Source: Cyclobacteriaceae bacterium (GTDB lineage: Bacteria > Bacteroidota > Bacteroidia > Cytophagales > Cyclobacteriaceae). From it: a stretch of DNA of 64,000 nucleotides. Made by a program: the position numbers and the translations under genes. This document shows positions 18,946 to 27,963 of this stretch, in pieces. Position 1 is the first letter of the stretch, and each line of letters opens with the position of its first letter. The stretch is from NCBI GenBank assembly GCA_026003355.1, contig BPHC01000001.1:248001-312000 (forward strand). The letters are read 5' to 3'. The notes below the pieces were generated by a model. It was not told the DNA's origin. It made no database searches and was given only the letters and a program-made list of their open reading frames with translations.

Positions 18946-19671
18946 ATGAGCGACCTTACCATTATTGTGCCGGTATACAATGAAGAAGATTGTATTAAAA
19001 ATCTTGCTGATGCGCTGGATAAGTTTATATCACAAACTGATTTCCGCACGGATGTCTTGTTTGTAGATGATGGATCGACCGATCGAAGCCTGCAATACAT
19101 TGAGGAAGCATGCCGGAACAGGAAAAATTTTAATTACATATCATTAGTCCGGAACGGTGGGCTTAGTGTGGCACTTAAATGCGGTTTTGACCATGTTAAA
19201 ACCGAATTAATTGGTTATATCGATGCCGACCTGCAGACCACCCCGGATGATTTTCACAAGCTTCTGGCCCATGCCGGTGAATTTGACCTTGTGCTGGGTT
19301 ATCGGGAGAAAAGAGAGGATTCTTTTGTAAAAAGACTTTCTTCGCGCATTGCGAACGCCATAAGGAAATTTTTACTCAAGGATGAAATTATCGATACCGG
19401 CTGCCCGTTGAAAGTAATTCGCACATCCTTTGCCAAAAAGATACCCTTTTTCAACGGAATGCACCGTTTTCTGCCCAATGCCTTGATGATGGCGGGAGGA
19501 AAAGTAAAACAGGTGCCGGTAAGGCACTTTCCGCGTTATGCAGGACGCCCTAAGTACCATTTGTTTAACAGGCTTACAGGTCCGTTCATCAGCACCCTTG
19601 CGGTTTGGTGGATGCAACGAAATTACATTCGGTATTCAATTAAAAGTTCATCGTTTAAGGATATGGTTTAA
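18946..19671 (+). CDS. Family 2 glycosyltransferase (dolichyl-phosphate mannose synthase / ArnC-like)
   Basis: 242 residues from the ATG at 18946 (MSDLTIIVPVYNEED). The GT-A fold is clear: PVYNEED, VLFVDDGSTDRS, the metal-binding IDADLQTTPDD and a GYREKREDSFVKRLSSRIAN segment typical of undecaprenyl- or dolichyl-phosphate sugar transferases (ArnC, GtrB, DPM1). It lacks C-terminal membrane helices, as in DPM1. The likely reaction is transfer of a sugar from a nucleotide donor to polyprenyl phosphate, producing the donor for the ArnT-like enzyme encoded 18 bases downstream. It is first of three genes of a cassette bounded by the long direct repeats. Confidence 0.9.
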   Translation: MSDLTIIVPVYNEEDCIKNLADALDKFISQTDFRTDVLFVDDGSTDRSLQYIEEACRNRKNFNYISLVRNGGLSVALKCGFDHVKTELIGYIDADLQTTPDDFHKLLAHAGEFDLVLGYREKREDSFVKRLSSRIANAIRKFLLKDEIIDTGCPLKVIRTSFAKKIPFFNGMHRFLPNALMMAGGKVKQVPVRHFPRYAGRPKYHLFNRLTGPFISTLAVWWMQRNYIRYSIKSSSFKDMV

Positions 19672-19689
19672 GCCTGCGCTTCACAGCCC

Positions 19690-21313
19690 ATGAAATCAAT
19701 CTTCTACAATTTCGTTTTATGTTTTGCCCTGCTCATGCTGTTTACCGGAAATCTTTGGGGGCCGCTGGAAACAAGCGAGGCACGTTATGCAGAAATAAGC
19801 CGGGAAATGTATGAATCGGGCGATTGGTTACACCCGGCATTACTAAATATAAAGCATTACCACAAACCACCTGTAACCTACTGGATTACGGCTGCTGCCT
19901 ATAAATTGTTTGGTGTTAATTTTTTTGCTTTCCGTTTCTTTCTGGTTGTAGCATGGGTAATACAGTGCGTACTCATGGTAAAGATTGCCCGCCTGCTCTT
20001 TGAAGACGATGAAACAGCCTGGCTTTCGGGCTGCATATTCGGCACTTTTCCGCTGGTGTTGGCTGCTTCAAGAGGGTTAACAACCGATATGTATCTGTTA
20101 ACCTTTATACTGGCGGCTGTATTTAGCTGGATAAAATTTGTTCGCACCGGTGGTGTTTTGTGGCTATATGCATTTATGGCATTCTTGGGTTTGGGTTTTC
20201 TTACCAAGGGACCTGTGGCACTGTTGTTGCCTGCAGCAGTTGTGATCTCCCTGTTAAGATGGCGTAAAATACCCGACACACCATTTCTGCACAGAGCAGG
20301 AGCATTGCTGGCTTTTTTGGTGCTTGGCTTTGGATGGTTCATTCTTTTAGTTACCGAAAATGTACGGTTGCTGGATTACTTTTTCTTTCGGCATTTTGTT
20401 GACCGGGTTGCTGATGCTTCGGTATTTAGCCGGTCGAAGCCCTTTTACTACTACCTCGCCATGCTTCCGGCCCTGGCACTGCCCTGGCTTGTTCCGTTAA
20501 TTTCAAAAGCGCGGTTAACTTTCAAAAATCCTGGTAACACGGTTATTCGGCATTTACTGATATACTGGTTTTTGTTGCCTTTGCTGGTATTTTCGGCTGC
20601 CAGCTCAAAATTGCCTCTGTATATTTTGCCTTTGTTTCCGGCCCTGAGCCTCTACCTTGCGTTTGTCATGAAAGAATACAGGCATTTGCCCGCTGTTCGC
20701 CTGGGTATGCTTATAACAAATTTGATAATATTTTCCGCCGTAGGCCCGGGACATGTATTGTTCATGAAACCATTCAATGTGTTCCTTACCATATCAGGTC
20801 TGTTTTTTTTTACTATGCAGTGTTGTGGTTTACATGGTTTCGGGATTGAAAGAGAAATCGGTTTTACAATCCATAATTTTTGGTACAGGATTGCTTACAA
20901 CTTCAACAGTTTATCTGCACACAGCCGATACCTCGGATATTGATACGCGAAACCTGGCTGCAGCCATTCAGGATAAACAGGTGCAGAACGCAAAAATTTT
21001 TGTCTTCGATGAAATTTTACCTTCGCTTGCCTTTCATCTCGGCAAAGTGCCCGTTTCGGTATACAATGGCAACAAAAATCTTAAACGGGAAACGGAGTTT
21101 GAAGTTAATGACAACTGGAAATCATACTTAATTGACTTGACCGGTGTGCCCGGAAAGGAACAGTTGAAAAAGGAATTACAGAAAAGGGTATTTCTGGTAT
21201 GCCGAAAAGACAAACTAGGTGATGTAAGACCGTTTTTGCCGGATGAATTTTCAACAGAAACAATAGGCAACCGAATATTGATTTTAACCGGCCAGCATGC
21301 TCATAACTTTTGA
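19690..21313 (+). pseudogene. ArnT/GT83-like lipid-linked sugar transferase, frameshifted as read in a T9 run
   Basis: The N-terminal ~375 residues are an ArnT-like integral membrane transferase: GPLETSEARYAEISREM with the periplasmic acidic motif, HYHKPPVTYWITAAAYKLFG, GLGFLTKGPVALLLP, and many helices. At 20803-20811 a run of nine T shifts the frame; dropping one T joins TISGLFF to LLCSVVVYMVSGLKEKS and restores a 540-residue protein, the usual length. The C-terminal part is a soluble periplasmic domain ending GNRILILTGQHAHNF. Family role: transfer of a sugar from polyprenyl phosphate to lipid A or another envelope acceptor. It overlaps the next gene by 17 bases. The extra T may be a sequencing error or a slippage site. 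Confidence 0.82.
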
Positions 21314-21950
21314 TTATATTTTTTTAACCGGCATACTGGCGCAATTGCTTTTTGGTTTACGTGTTTTGGTGCAGTGGTTTATTACCGAAAAAAACAAAAA
21401 GGTAGCCTCACCCTCCATTTTCTGGATATTAAGCCTGGCAGCATCTACTTTGTTTTTGGTTTATGGATGGCTTCGGAAAGACTGGGTTATTATTGTCGGA
21501 CAATCGCTTTCTTTTTATGTCTATATCAAAAATCTTCAGCTAAACCGCAGCTGGTACGCGGTTCCGGTTTCAGTAAGATACTGTTTGCAGCTGGTGCCGC
21601 CTGTTATGTGGATTATGGCACCTTTTATATTCCCGCAGATTGATTTTGATTTTTTCGTGCGTTTGAAAATCCCCCTGTGGCTGTTGCTGCTGGGTTTTAC
21701 GGGCCAGTTATTTATGAATTTGCGGTTTATTGTTCAGATGTTTTATTCAATCAAACAAAGACATTCAGGCTTTCCATTGGCCTTCTGGTTCATGAGCATT
21801 TCCGGAAGCATCCTGCTTATTGTTTATGGCATATTCAGAAATGACGCTGTGCTTATTATATCTCAGTTTTTTTCGATCATTCCCTATTCCCGAAATATAC
21901 ATTTTGCTTTGAAAAAAGAAAAGCAAAATAAAAGCGACAGTGTTATTTAA
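21297..21950 (+). CDS. LAB_N (lipid A biosynthesis N-terminal) domain protein, two repeats
   Basis: 217 residues with about six membrane helices. The LAB_N domain occurs twice: GILAQLLFGLRVLVQWFITE with SPSIFWILSLAASTLFLVYG, and GFTGQLFMNLRFIVQMFYSI with FPLAFWFMSISGSILLIVYG. LAB_N was named from the N-terminus of some LpxB proteins; stand-alone double versions sit beside GT2 and ArnT-like genes and are thought to help move or hold lipid-linked intermediates, but the function is not proven. It is the third gene of the cassette and overlaps the ArnT-like gene by 17 bases. Confidence 0.85.
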   Translation: MLITFDYIFLTGILAQLLFGLRVLVQWFITEKNKKVASPSIFWILSLAASTLFLVYGWLRKDWVIIVGQSLSFYVYIKNLQLNRSWYAVPVSVRYCLQLVPPVMWIMAPFIFPQIDFDFFVRLKIPLWLLLLGFTGQLFMNLRFIVQMFYSIKQRHSGFPLAFWFMSISGSILLIVYGIFRNDAVLIISQFFSIIPYSRNIHFALKKEKQNKSDSVI

Positions 21951-21959
21951 AATTTCCTG

Positions 21960-21991
21960 CTTGTATAAATTTGTTCATCAGGCTACATTTG
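21960..21991 (+). promoter_or_regulatory. Bacteroidota promoter, copy 2
   Basis: CTTG, 20 bases, TACATTTG. It differs from copy 1 by one base in the -33 element. It probably drives the histidine-rich gene and the czcABC-type genes behind it, again with almost no leader before the ATG at 22000. Confidence 0.58.
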
Positions 21992-21999
21992 TGCCGGCT

Positions 22000-22389
22000 A
22001 TGCGGTTATCTGCCTTTTTTCTGGTAAGCGTCATCTTTCTTAAGTGCCTTACCCCTGCCATGGATACGGCCGAACTGGCCAGGCTGCCGCTTCTTATCGA
22101 ACACTTTCGCCAGCACCGCCTGGCCGATGGTAGCATGGATTTTTTAAAGTTCATAGCCCTGCATTATGCCGATGCCCGGCATCATGAAGAAGATCACAGC
22201 ACCCACAGCCAGCTTCCTTTTGGCCAGCATCATCACCTAAATGTGGTGCTGCAGGTGTGGAATGCTCCGCCTCCCCTCGCCTTTCCTTTTCCGTTGCAAC
22301 TCTGTTCAATCCGATATTTTACTCCTGGTGTTCTGGCTGTTCCGGTAATTTACCTTAACGCAGTGTGGCAGCCTCCCAAATCGGCCTGA
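22000..22389 (+). CDS. Histidine-rich exported protein upstream of metal efflux genes, copy 2
   Basis: 129 residues from the ATG at 22000; an upstream in-frame ATG at 21940 lies inside the LAB_N gene and before the promoter. MRLSAFFLVSVIFLKCLTPA acts as signal peptide. The body has ELARLPLLIEHFRQHR, FLKFIALHYADARHHEEDHS and QLPFGQHHHLN, rich in His, Asp and Glu and suited to bind transition-metal ions. Small proteins with this motif order occur next to czcA-type genes in Bacteroidota; no biochemical role is known to me. It precedes the RND pump by 85 bases and probably shares its promoter, so a periplasmic metal-binding or sensing role is likely. A near-identical but frameshifted copy lies at 18440-18830. 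Confidence 0.75.
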   Translation: MRLSAFFLVSVIFLKCLTPAMDTAELARLPLLIEHFRQHRLADGSMDFLKFIALHYADARHHEEDHSTHSQLPFGQHHHLNVVLQVWNAPPPLAFPFPLQLCSIRYFTPGVLAVPVIYLNAVWQPPKSA

Positions 22390-22474
22390 GGCCTTTTTAT
22401 TTCCTTACAGGTCTGCGCAGGCCTTAAGGCTTTTATCTCCATACTTAACTGCAACTTTTAAATAGTGGCATACT

Positions 22475-25400
22475 ATGCTTAACGCTGTTATACGGTTTTC
22501 CTTATCCCATAAGCTGCTTATAGGGCTTTTAAGCATGCTGCTTGTTAGCTGGGGCGTGTATTCGGTTATGCACCTGCCGGTTGACGCCGTGCCCGATATT
22601 ACGAATAATCAGGTGCAGATTATCACGGTAGCTCCTTCGCAGGCTGCCCAGGAAATTGAACGCCACGTAACCTTTACGGTTGAACAGGCCATGGCTACCA
22701 TTCCGGGTATTATTGAGATGCGGTCATTCAGCCGCTTTGGCCTTTCTGTGGTTACCCTTGTTTTTACCGATGATACGGATGTGTACTGGGCACGGCAGCA
22801 GGTAAGCGAACGGCTGGCCGATGTTCGCAGAGAAATACCCGAAGAAATAGGTATACCCGTACTGGCACCGGTAACTACAGGCTTGGGCGAAATTTACCAG
22901 TACACGTTAACGCTAAAACCTGGTTATGAAAACAACTATACGCTTACTGAACTGCGAACCATTCAGGATTGGATTATTCGCAGACAACTGCTTGGCACTC
23001 CCGGCGTGGCCGATGTGAGCAGTTTTGGCGGCTATGTAAAGCAGTATGAAATTGCCCTCATACCCGACCGCCTGCGCAGCTACGGTTTATCCATAACCAA
23101 CGTGCTCAATGCCCTGGAACAGAATAATCAAAACACAGGTGGCGCCTATATTGAAAAAAACAACCAGGCCTGGTATATCCGATCGGAAGGTCTTATCAAA
23201 AGTATTGATGAAATAGGCAACATTGTCGTACAAAAAAAGCCTGATGGCGTTCCGGTTCTTATCCGGCACATAGCCGATGTGCGTATTGGCCATGCCATTC
23301 GCTATGGCGCTATGACCAGCAACGGCAAAAGCGAAACCGTAGGCGCTGTAGTTATGATGCTGAAGGGCGAAAACGCTTCGCAGGTAGTTAAAAATATTAA
23401 AAACAGAATTGCCGAAATTCAGCAAACGCTGCCCGAGGGTATTGTTATAGAACCTTTTCTGGATCGAACCAAATTGGTTGATAAGGCAATACGTACGGTT
23501 ACCGTTAACCTTACCGAAGGAGCATTGATTGTTATTTTTGTACTGGTGCTGCTGTTGGGCAACCTTCGTGCAGGCATTATAGTGGCTTCGGTAATTCCCT
23601 TATCCATGCTGTTTGCCATTGGGGTAATGACGGTGTTAGGTATTTCGGGTAATTTGATGAGTCTTGGCGCTATCGACTTTGGTCTGATTGTAGACGGTGC
23701 GGTGATTATTGTAGAGGCTACCCTTCATCATCTCATTGCACAAAGCCCTTTGAAACGAATTACGCAAAAGCAGATGGATGAGGAAGTGGAAACTTCAACC
23801 ACCAATATGATGAATGCCGCTGCTTTCGGGCAATTTATCATTCTGCTGGTTTACATACCCATACTTACGCTGGCTGGTGTAGAAGGTAAAATGTTCAAGC
23901 CTATGGCCCAAACTGTAATGCTTGCCATTACAGGTGCGCTCATCCTTTCGCTTACCTACGTGCCGGTGGCCTCTTCGGTTTTTCTTTCTAAAACCATTCG
24001 TCCAGCAAACTCGTTGTCCGATAAACTCATGGTCCGCCTTGCCAGTGCGTACAGGCCCATTCTCATTAAAGCACTACACGGCCGCAGGGCAGTGGTATGG
24101 GTGGCGTTAATCCTGCTGGGTGCTTCCCTGTGGTTGTTTTCGCGGCTGGGGGGTGAATTCCTTCCCGAACTGGACGAAGGCGACTTTGCCGTTGAAACAA
24201 GGGCCCTGCCCGGCAGCAGCCTTACCGAAACAGTCAATGCCACGCTTAAAGGCGGTGAAGTGCTGCTGAAACATTTTCCGGAAGTGGAAAAGGTTGTAGG
24301 AAAAATCGGCTCGGGCGAGATCCCAACCGACCCCATGCCTATGGACTGGGGGGATATGATGGTGATTATGAAAGATAAACACGAGTGGACCTCGGCTTCT
24401 TCAAAAGATGAATTAATACGCAAAATGAAAGAAAAACTGGAAGAAGAAGTTCCGGGCATCTCTTTTGGCTTCCAGCATCCTATACAAATGCGTTTTAACG
24501 AATTGCTTTCGGGAGCCCGTCAGGATGTGGTGGTTAAAATTTATGGCGATGACCTAAACAAGCTCGCAGCCTATGCCAGCCAGATTGGCCGCCTGGTTTC
24601 GGAAATTGAAGGCGCCTATGATGTTTATGTTGAAAAAATAACTGGCCTCCCCCAGCTGGTTATACGAATCGACCGAAACAAACTCGCATCGTACGGTCTT
24701 TCCATAGCCGATGTTAATCGGGTTGTGGCTACGGCCATGGCCGGAAAAGAAGCCGGTATGGTGTTTGAAAATGAGCGGAGGTTCGCCCTGGTTGTGAGAA
24801 ATGCAGGAGAAAGCCGCAACCACCCGGAGGATATTAACAGATTGGCAATTGCTATACCCGAAGGCCGACAGATTACGCTTGACCAGATAGCCCATGTTAC
24901 CCTTGAGGCCGGACCGGCACAGATACAACGCGATGAAGGACGAAGGCGCATTGTGGTTGGTTTTAACGTGCGCGAACGCGATATGGAAAGCGTGGTAAAC
25001 GAGGCACGGGAGCTAATAAAACAAAAAGTGGCTTTTGAACCCGGCTATGCTGTAACCTTCGGAGGTACGTTTAAAAATCTGGAAGAAGCCCGCCAGCGCC
25101 TTATGGTGGCGGTTCCGGCAGCGCTGCTTATCATTTTTGCCCTGCTCTATTTTGCCTTCCATTCGTTCGGGCAAAGTTTACTGGTGTTTAGCGCCATACC
25201 TCTTTCCGCAATAGGAGGCGTTGCCTCACTGTGGTTGCGTGGTATGCCTTTCAGCATATCAGCCGGTGTGGGCTTCATCGCTCTGTTTGGCATTGCGGTA
25301 TTAAATGGCATTGTGCTCATGGTTGAATTCAACAGACTGTACGCCACAGGCATCAGCAATCCTGATGACCTGATAGTGCAAGGCGCCACCGTGCGCCTGC

Positions 25401-25594
25401 GCCCCGTGCTCATGACGGCCCTGGTGGCATCGCTGGGTTTTTTGCCCATGGCACTTTCCGAAGGCAGTGGTGCCGAAGTACAACGTCCGCTGGCCACTGT
25501 GGTAATCGGAGGCCTGGTAAGCGCTACCCTTTTAACACTGGTGGTGTTGCCCTGCCTGTACCGGATATTTTTCTACTCCCTGCACCGAAAATAA
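22475..25594 (+). CDS. czcA: Heavy-metal efflux RND transporter, CzcA family
   Basis: 1039 residues, full length for the HME-RND family. The first helix is followed by VMHLPVDAVPDITNNQVQI, a hallmark of CzcA/CusA proteins. The proton-relay helix reads IDFGLIVDGAVIIVE with Asp401, Asp407 and Glu414, one residue from the Asp402/Asp408/Glu415 known in CzcA/CnrA; this pattern is typical of the Zn/Co/Cd-type pumps more than of Cu/Ag pumps. GGEFLPELDEGDFAVETRAL and GLPQLVIRIDRNKLASYG mark the periplasmic porter domains. It takes metal ions from the periplasm or cytoplasm and sends them out with the adaptor and outer-membrane channel encoded directly downstream. Metal specificity is inferred only. 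Confidence 0.93.
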   Translation: MLNAVIRFSLSHKLLIGLLSMLLVSWGVYSVMHLPVDAVPDITNNQVQIITVAPSQAAQEIERHVTFTVEQAMATIPGIIEMRSFSRFGLSVVTLVFTDDTDVYWARQQVSERLADVRREIPEEIGIPVLAPVTTGLGEIYQYTLTLKPGYENNYTLTELRTIQDWIIRRQLLGTPGVADVSSFGGYVKQYEIALIPDRLRSYGLSITNVLNALEQNNQNTGGAYIEKNNQAWYIRSEGLIKSIDEIGNIVVQKKPDGVPVLIRHIADVRIGHAIRYGAMTSNGKSETVGAVVMMLKGENASQVVKNIKNRIAEIQQTLPEGIVIEPFLDRTKLVDKAIRTVTVNLTEGALIVIFVLVLLLGNLRAGIIVASVIPLSMLFAIGVMTVLGISGNLMSLGAIDFGLIVDGAVIIVEATLHHLIAQSPLKRITQKQMDEEVETSTTNMMNAAAFGQFIILLVYIPILTLAGVEGKMFKPMAQTVMLAITGALILSLTYVPVASSVFLSKTIRPANSLSDKLMVRLASAYRPILIKALHGRRAVVWVALILLGASLWLFSRLGGEFLPELDEGDFAVETRALPGSSLTETVNATLKGGEVLLKHFPEVEKVVGKIGSGEIPTDPMPMDWGDMMVIMKDKHEWTSASSKDELIRKMKEKLEEEVPGISFGFQHPIQMRFNELLSGARQDVVVKIYGDDLNKLAAYASQIGRLVSEIEGAYDVYVEKITGLPQLVIRIDRNKLASYGLSIADVNRVVATAMAGKEAGMVFENERRFALVVRNAGESRNHPEDINRLAIAIPEGRQITLDQIAHVTLEAGPAQIQRDEGRRRIVVGFNVRERDMESVVNEARELIKQKVAFEPGYAVTFGGTFKNLEEARQRLMVAVPAALLIIFALLYFAFHSFGQSLLVFSAIPLSAIGGVASLWLRGMPFSISAGVGFIALFGIAVLNGIVLMVEFNRLYATGISNPDDLIVQGATVRLRPVLMTALVASLGFLPMALSEGSGAEVQRPLATVVIGGLVSATLLTLVVLPCLYRIFFYSLHRK

Positions 25595-25602
25595 TACGTG
25601 CT

Positions 25603-26841
25603 ATGAAAACCGCCATAACCTACGGCATAATCTTTACCGGCCTTATTGCACACAGTGCTTTAGGCCAGACCTTATCGCTTAATGAAGCGATGAGACTAAC
25701 ACTTACGGCCAACGCATCGCTAAGGGCAGCAGAATTGCGCGTGCAGCAGCGCCAGGCCGAAGTAAGGGCTGCTGTTGATTTACCCAAAACCGATGTAAAT
25801 CTGATGATCGGAGAGTACAACAGCGTTAACAACGACAACAACGTAACCATAATGCAAACCTTGCCATTTCCGGTTACGCTTATCCGCCAGGTTCAGTTTG
25901 CCCGATCGGTTCAATACCAGTCGCAGTCCGAACAGATGCTCATGCGACATCAAATGCTTTACCGCACCAAATCCTTGTTCTATCGGTTGCTGTATCTGAA
26001 AAGTTTAATCACCGTTCGACATGAAGCCGACAGCATTTTCAGGGAACTGGCCAGGGCATCGGATATACGCCATCGCGCCGGTGAGGGTACACTGCTGGAA
26101 AAAACATCAGCCGAAAGCCGGCATCGCGAAGCACAGCTTCAGTTGCTGCAGGTGCAAACCGATTATGCCACTGAGCTTAGTCGGCTTTCGGAACTGCTTA
26201 ACACAACTGTTGGAGAAGTTAGCGGAGACCTTACCGAACTCGCCTTCAACTTTACTGATACCCTTCTGCTGGATGAAAATCCGGTATGGCAGAATGAGAA
26301 CTACCGGTTAGCCACAGCACGAACAGGTACTGCGTTGGAAAAAGCCAGGCTTTGGCCCGACCTGCGCATCGGCTATTTTAACCAAACCTTAATTGGCACC
26401 CAGAACATAAACGGTACCGATGTTTACTTTGGCCGGAACACTCGATTTCAGGGAATTGAAGCCGGCCTGACTCTTCCCCTCTGGTTTGTTTCGCCACAGC
26501 AGCGCATACGGGCAGCCCGGCTTAATGAGCAGGCTGCCAAAGCCACATTACAGCAAACCGAAATTGAAGTGAAAAGCCGGTGGCATCAACTCTTGCAGCA
26601 ACTTAAAACCGAAAGGGCCATTCTCGACTATTATCATCAGCAGGGCATTCCAGCCTCACACCTGCTGTTGCAGCAATCGCAAAAAGCATTCAGAACAGGC
26701 GAATTATCCTATACCGAAACCCTGCTCAATGCACAGCAGGCGCTGCGCATACGCGAAGATTTTCTTGCCGCAATGAACAGATGGAATCAACTGGTAATTG
26801 AAACAGAATACTTTTCAGGACAACTTTATGAAAACAATTAA
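25603..26841 (+). CDS. czcC: TolC family outer-membrane efflux protein (CzcC-like)
   Basis: 412 residues with signal peptide (MKTAITYGIIFTGLIAHSALGQ) followed by LSLNEAMRLTLTANASLRAAEL, the usual first helix of outer-membrane efflux proteins. Two OEP repeats follow, with long coiled-coil stretches (residues ~170-215 and ~305-400) and beta-strand segments such as LRIGYFNQTLIG and FQGIEAGLTLPLWF. It forms the trimeric exit duct for the RND pump. It starts eight bases after czcA and overlaps the adaptor gene, so the three are one operon in the order pump, channel, adaptor. Confidence 0.9.
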   Translation: MKTAITYGIIFTGLIAHSALGQTLSLNEAMRLTLTANASLRAAELRVQQRQAEVRAAVDLPKTDVNLMIGEYNSVNNDNNVTIMQTLPFPVTLIRQVQFARSVQYQSQSEQMLMRHQMLYRTKSLFYRLLYLKSLITVRHEADSIFRELARASDIRHRAGEGTLLEKTSAESRHREAQLQLLQVQTDYATELSRLSELLNTTVGEVSGDLTELAFNFTDTLLLDENPVWQNENYRLATARTGTALEKARLWPDLRIGYFNQTLIGTQNINGTDVYFGRNTRFQGIEAGLTLPLWFVSPQQRIRAARLNEQAAKATLQQTEIEVKSRWHQLLQQLKTERAILDYYHQQGIPASHLLLQQSQKAFRTGELSYTETLLNAQQALRIREDFLAAMNRWNQLVIETEYFSGQLYENN

Positions 26842-27961
26842 CATTCTCTGCGCTTATTTTGTAATGATTATGCTGGTTAGCCGGTGCACTGCTCCGGCCA
26901 GCTCTGAACATTCCGTTTATAAAGCGTCAGACAGCTTAACCCTTTCGGCCGAACAGCAAAAGCGGGCCGGCATTGTTACAGAGCTGTTGCAATACCGGAG
27001 TATACCAGATTATGTTGAAGTAAACGGGCAGTTAGATGTTCCGCCCCAAAGTCTTATAACCATCACAGCGCCGCTTGGCGGCTTTGTAAAGCGCGTACCC
27101 CTGCTGGAAGGCATGCGGGTAAAGAAAGGTGACCTGCTGGCAGAGCTGGAACATCCTGATTACATTCAACTGCAGCAAGATTATCTTCAGGCGGTGAGTC
27201 AGCTTTCGTGGTTAAAGCTGGAATACCAGCGGCAGGAAGAACTAAGCCGCGAAAACATTACCGCGCTGAAAAGTCTTGAGAAAGTCCGTGCCGACTACAA
27301 CGCTGCGCAGGTACAGGTGCAGGCTTTAGCTGCACGACTGGCCATGCTGAACATTAACCCCGATAAGTTAACGAGCGAGGGCCTGCAGCCTTCGGTTTTG
27401 CTGCGGTCGCCCATAAACGGATTTGTAACACGGGTACAGGTAAGCCTGGGCGAATATGTGCCGGCACACCGGGAGTTGTTCCGGCTTATTGACCCGGCTC
27501 ACCTTCATGCTGAATTGTTTGTGTTTGAAAAAGACCTGCCGCGTTTGCGCATAGGGCAAAAAGTGCTGTTCAACCTGTTAACCGACACCATCACACGCTA
27601 TGCCCGCGTTCATCTCATTGGCAAAGAACTAACAACCGACCGGACCGTAAGGGTACACTGCCACCTGGAAAAAGATTATGCCGACCTTATACCGGGACTT
27701 TACATAAAAGGCATTGTTTACACCAATGAGCACCTGGCGCTGGCCGTGCCCACCGATGCTCTGTTGTATCAGGGAGATGAAATTTTTCTTTTCACCCGCA
27801 GAGGTGAAAATCTTTTTCAGCTTATCCGGGTAAAAACCGGAAAAAACGCAAATGGATTTACTGAAGTACAGTCAAATGAACTGAGCGAAGGGGTACCGGT
27901 TGTGGTTAGCGGAGCTTATACCCTGTTTTCCATGCTACGCAACGGCAGCGATGATGAGTAA
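26828..27961 (+). CDS. czcB: RND efflux periplasmic adaptor (CzcB/CusB-like), lipoprotein
   Basis: 377 residues from the ATG at 26828, which overlaps the TolC gene by 14 bases; an upstream in-frame ATG at 26798 would add ten residues before the signal. The N-terminus is hydrophobic and ends in LVSRC, a plausible lipobox. The membrane-fusion order is clear: ITITAPLGGFVKRVPLLEGMRVKKGDLLAELEHP (barrel-sandwich), a coiled coil at ~110-165, LLRSPINGFVTRVQVSLGEYV (second half of the barrel), then beta-barrel and membrane-proximal domains (AVPTDALLYQGDEIFLF). It links the pump to the TolC-like channel. No N-terminal metal-binding Met/His tail is seen. Confidence 0.9.
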   Translation: MKTINILCAYFVMIMLVSRCTAPASSEHSVYKASDSLTLSAEQQKRAGIVTELLQYRSIPDYVEVNGQLDVPPQSLITITAPLGGFVKRVPLLEGMRVKKGDLLAELEHPDYIQLQQDYLQAVSQLSWLKLEYQRQEELSRENITALKSLEKVRADYNAAQVQVQALAARLAMLNINPDKLTSEGLQPSVLLRSPINGFVTRVQVSLGEYVPAHRELFRLIDPAHLHAELFVFEKDLPRLRIGQKVLFNLLTDTITRYARVHLIGKELTTDRTVRVHCHLEKDYADLIPGLYIKGIVYTNEHLALAVPTDALLYQGDEIFLFTRRGENLFQLIRVKTGKNANGFTEVQSNELSEGVPVVVSGAYTLFSMLRNGSDDE

Positions 27962-27963
27962 AA

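Larger units (their letters stand above)
21946..22389 (+). repeat. Long direct repeat, copy 2 (promoter plus histidine-rich gene)
   Basis: Direct copy of 18386-18830 with near-identity over the promoter and first ~300 coding bases, and divergence in the last ~90 bases. It begins at the very end of the LAB_N gene. Confidence 0.93.

Noticed and set aside
18386-22389. Composite transposon bounded by the direct repeats
   Set aside because: The repeats encode a histidine-rich exported protein with its promoter; no transposase, terminal inverted repeats or target duplications were seen.
22378-22402. GGCC-TGA-GGCC followed by T5 as a terminator or attenuator before czcA
   Set aside because: The stem is only four base pairs with no extension, too weak to call.
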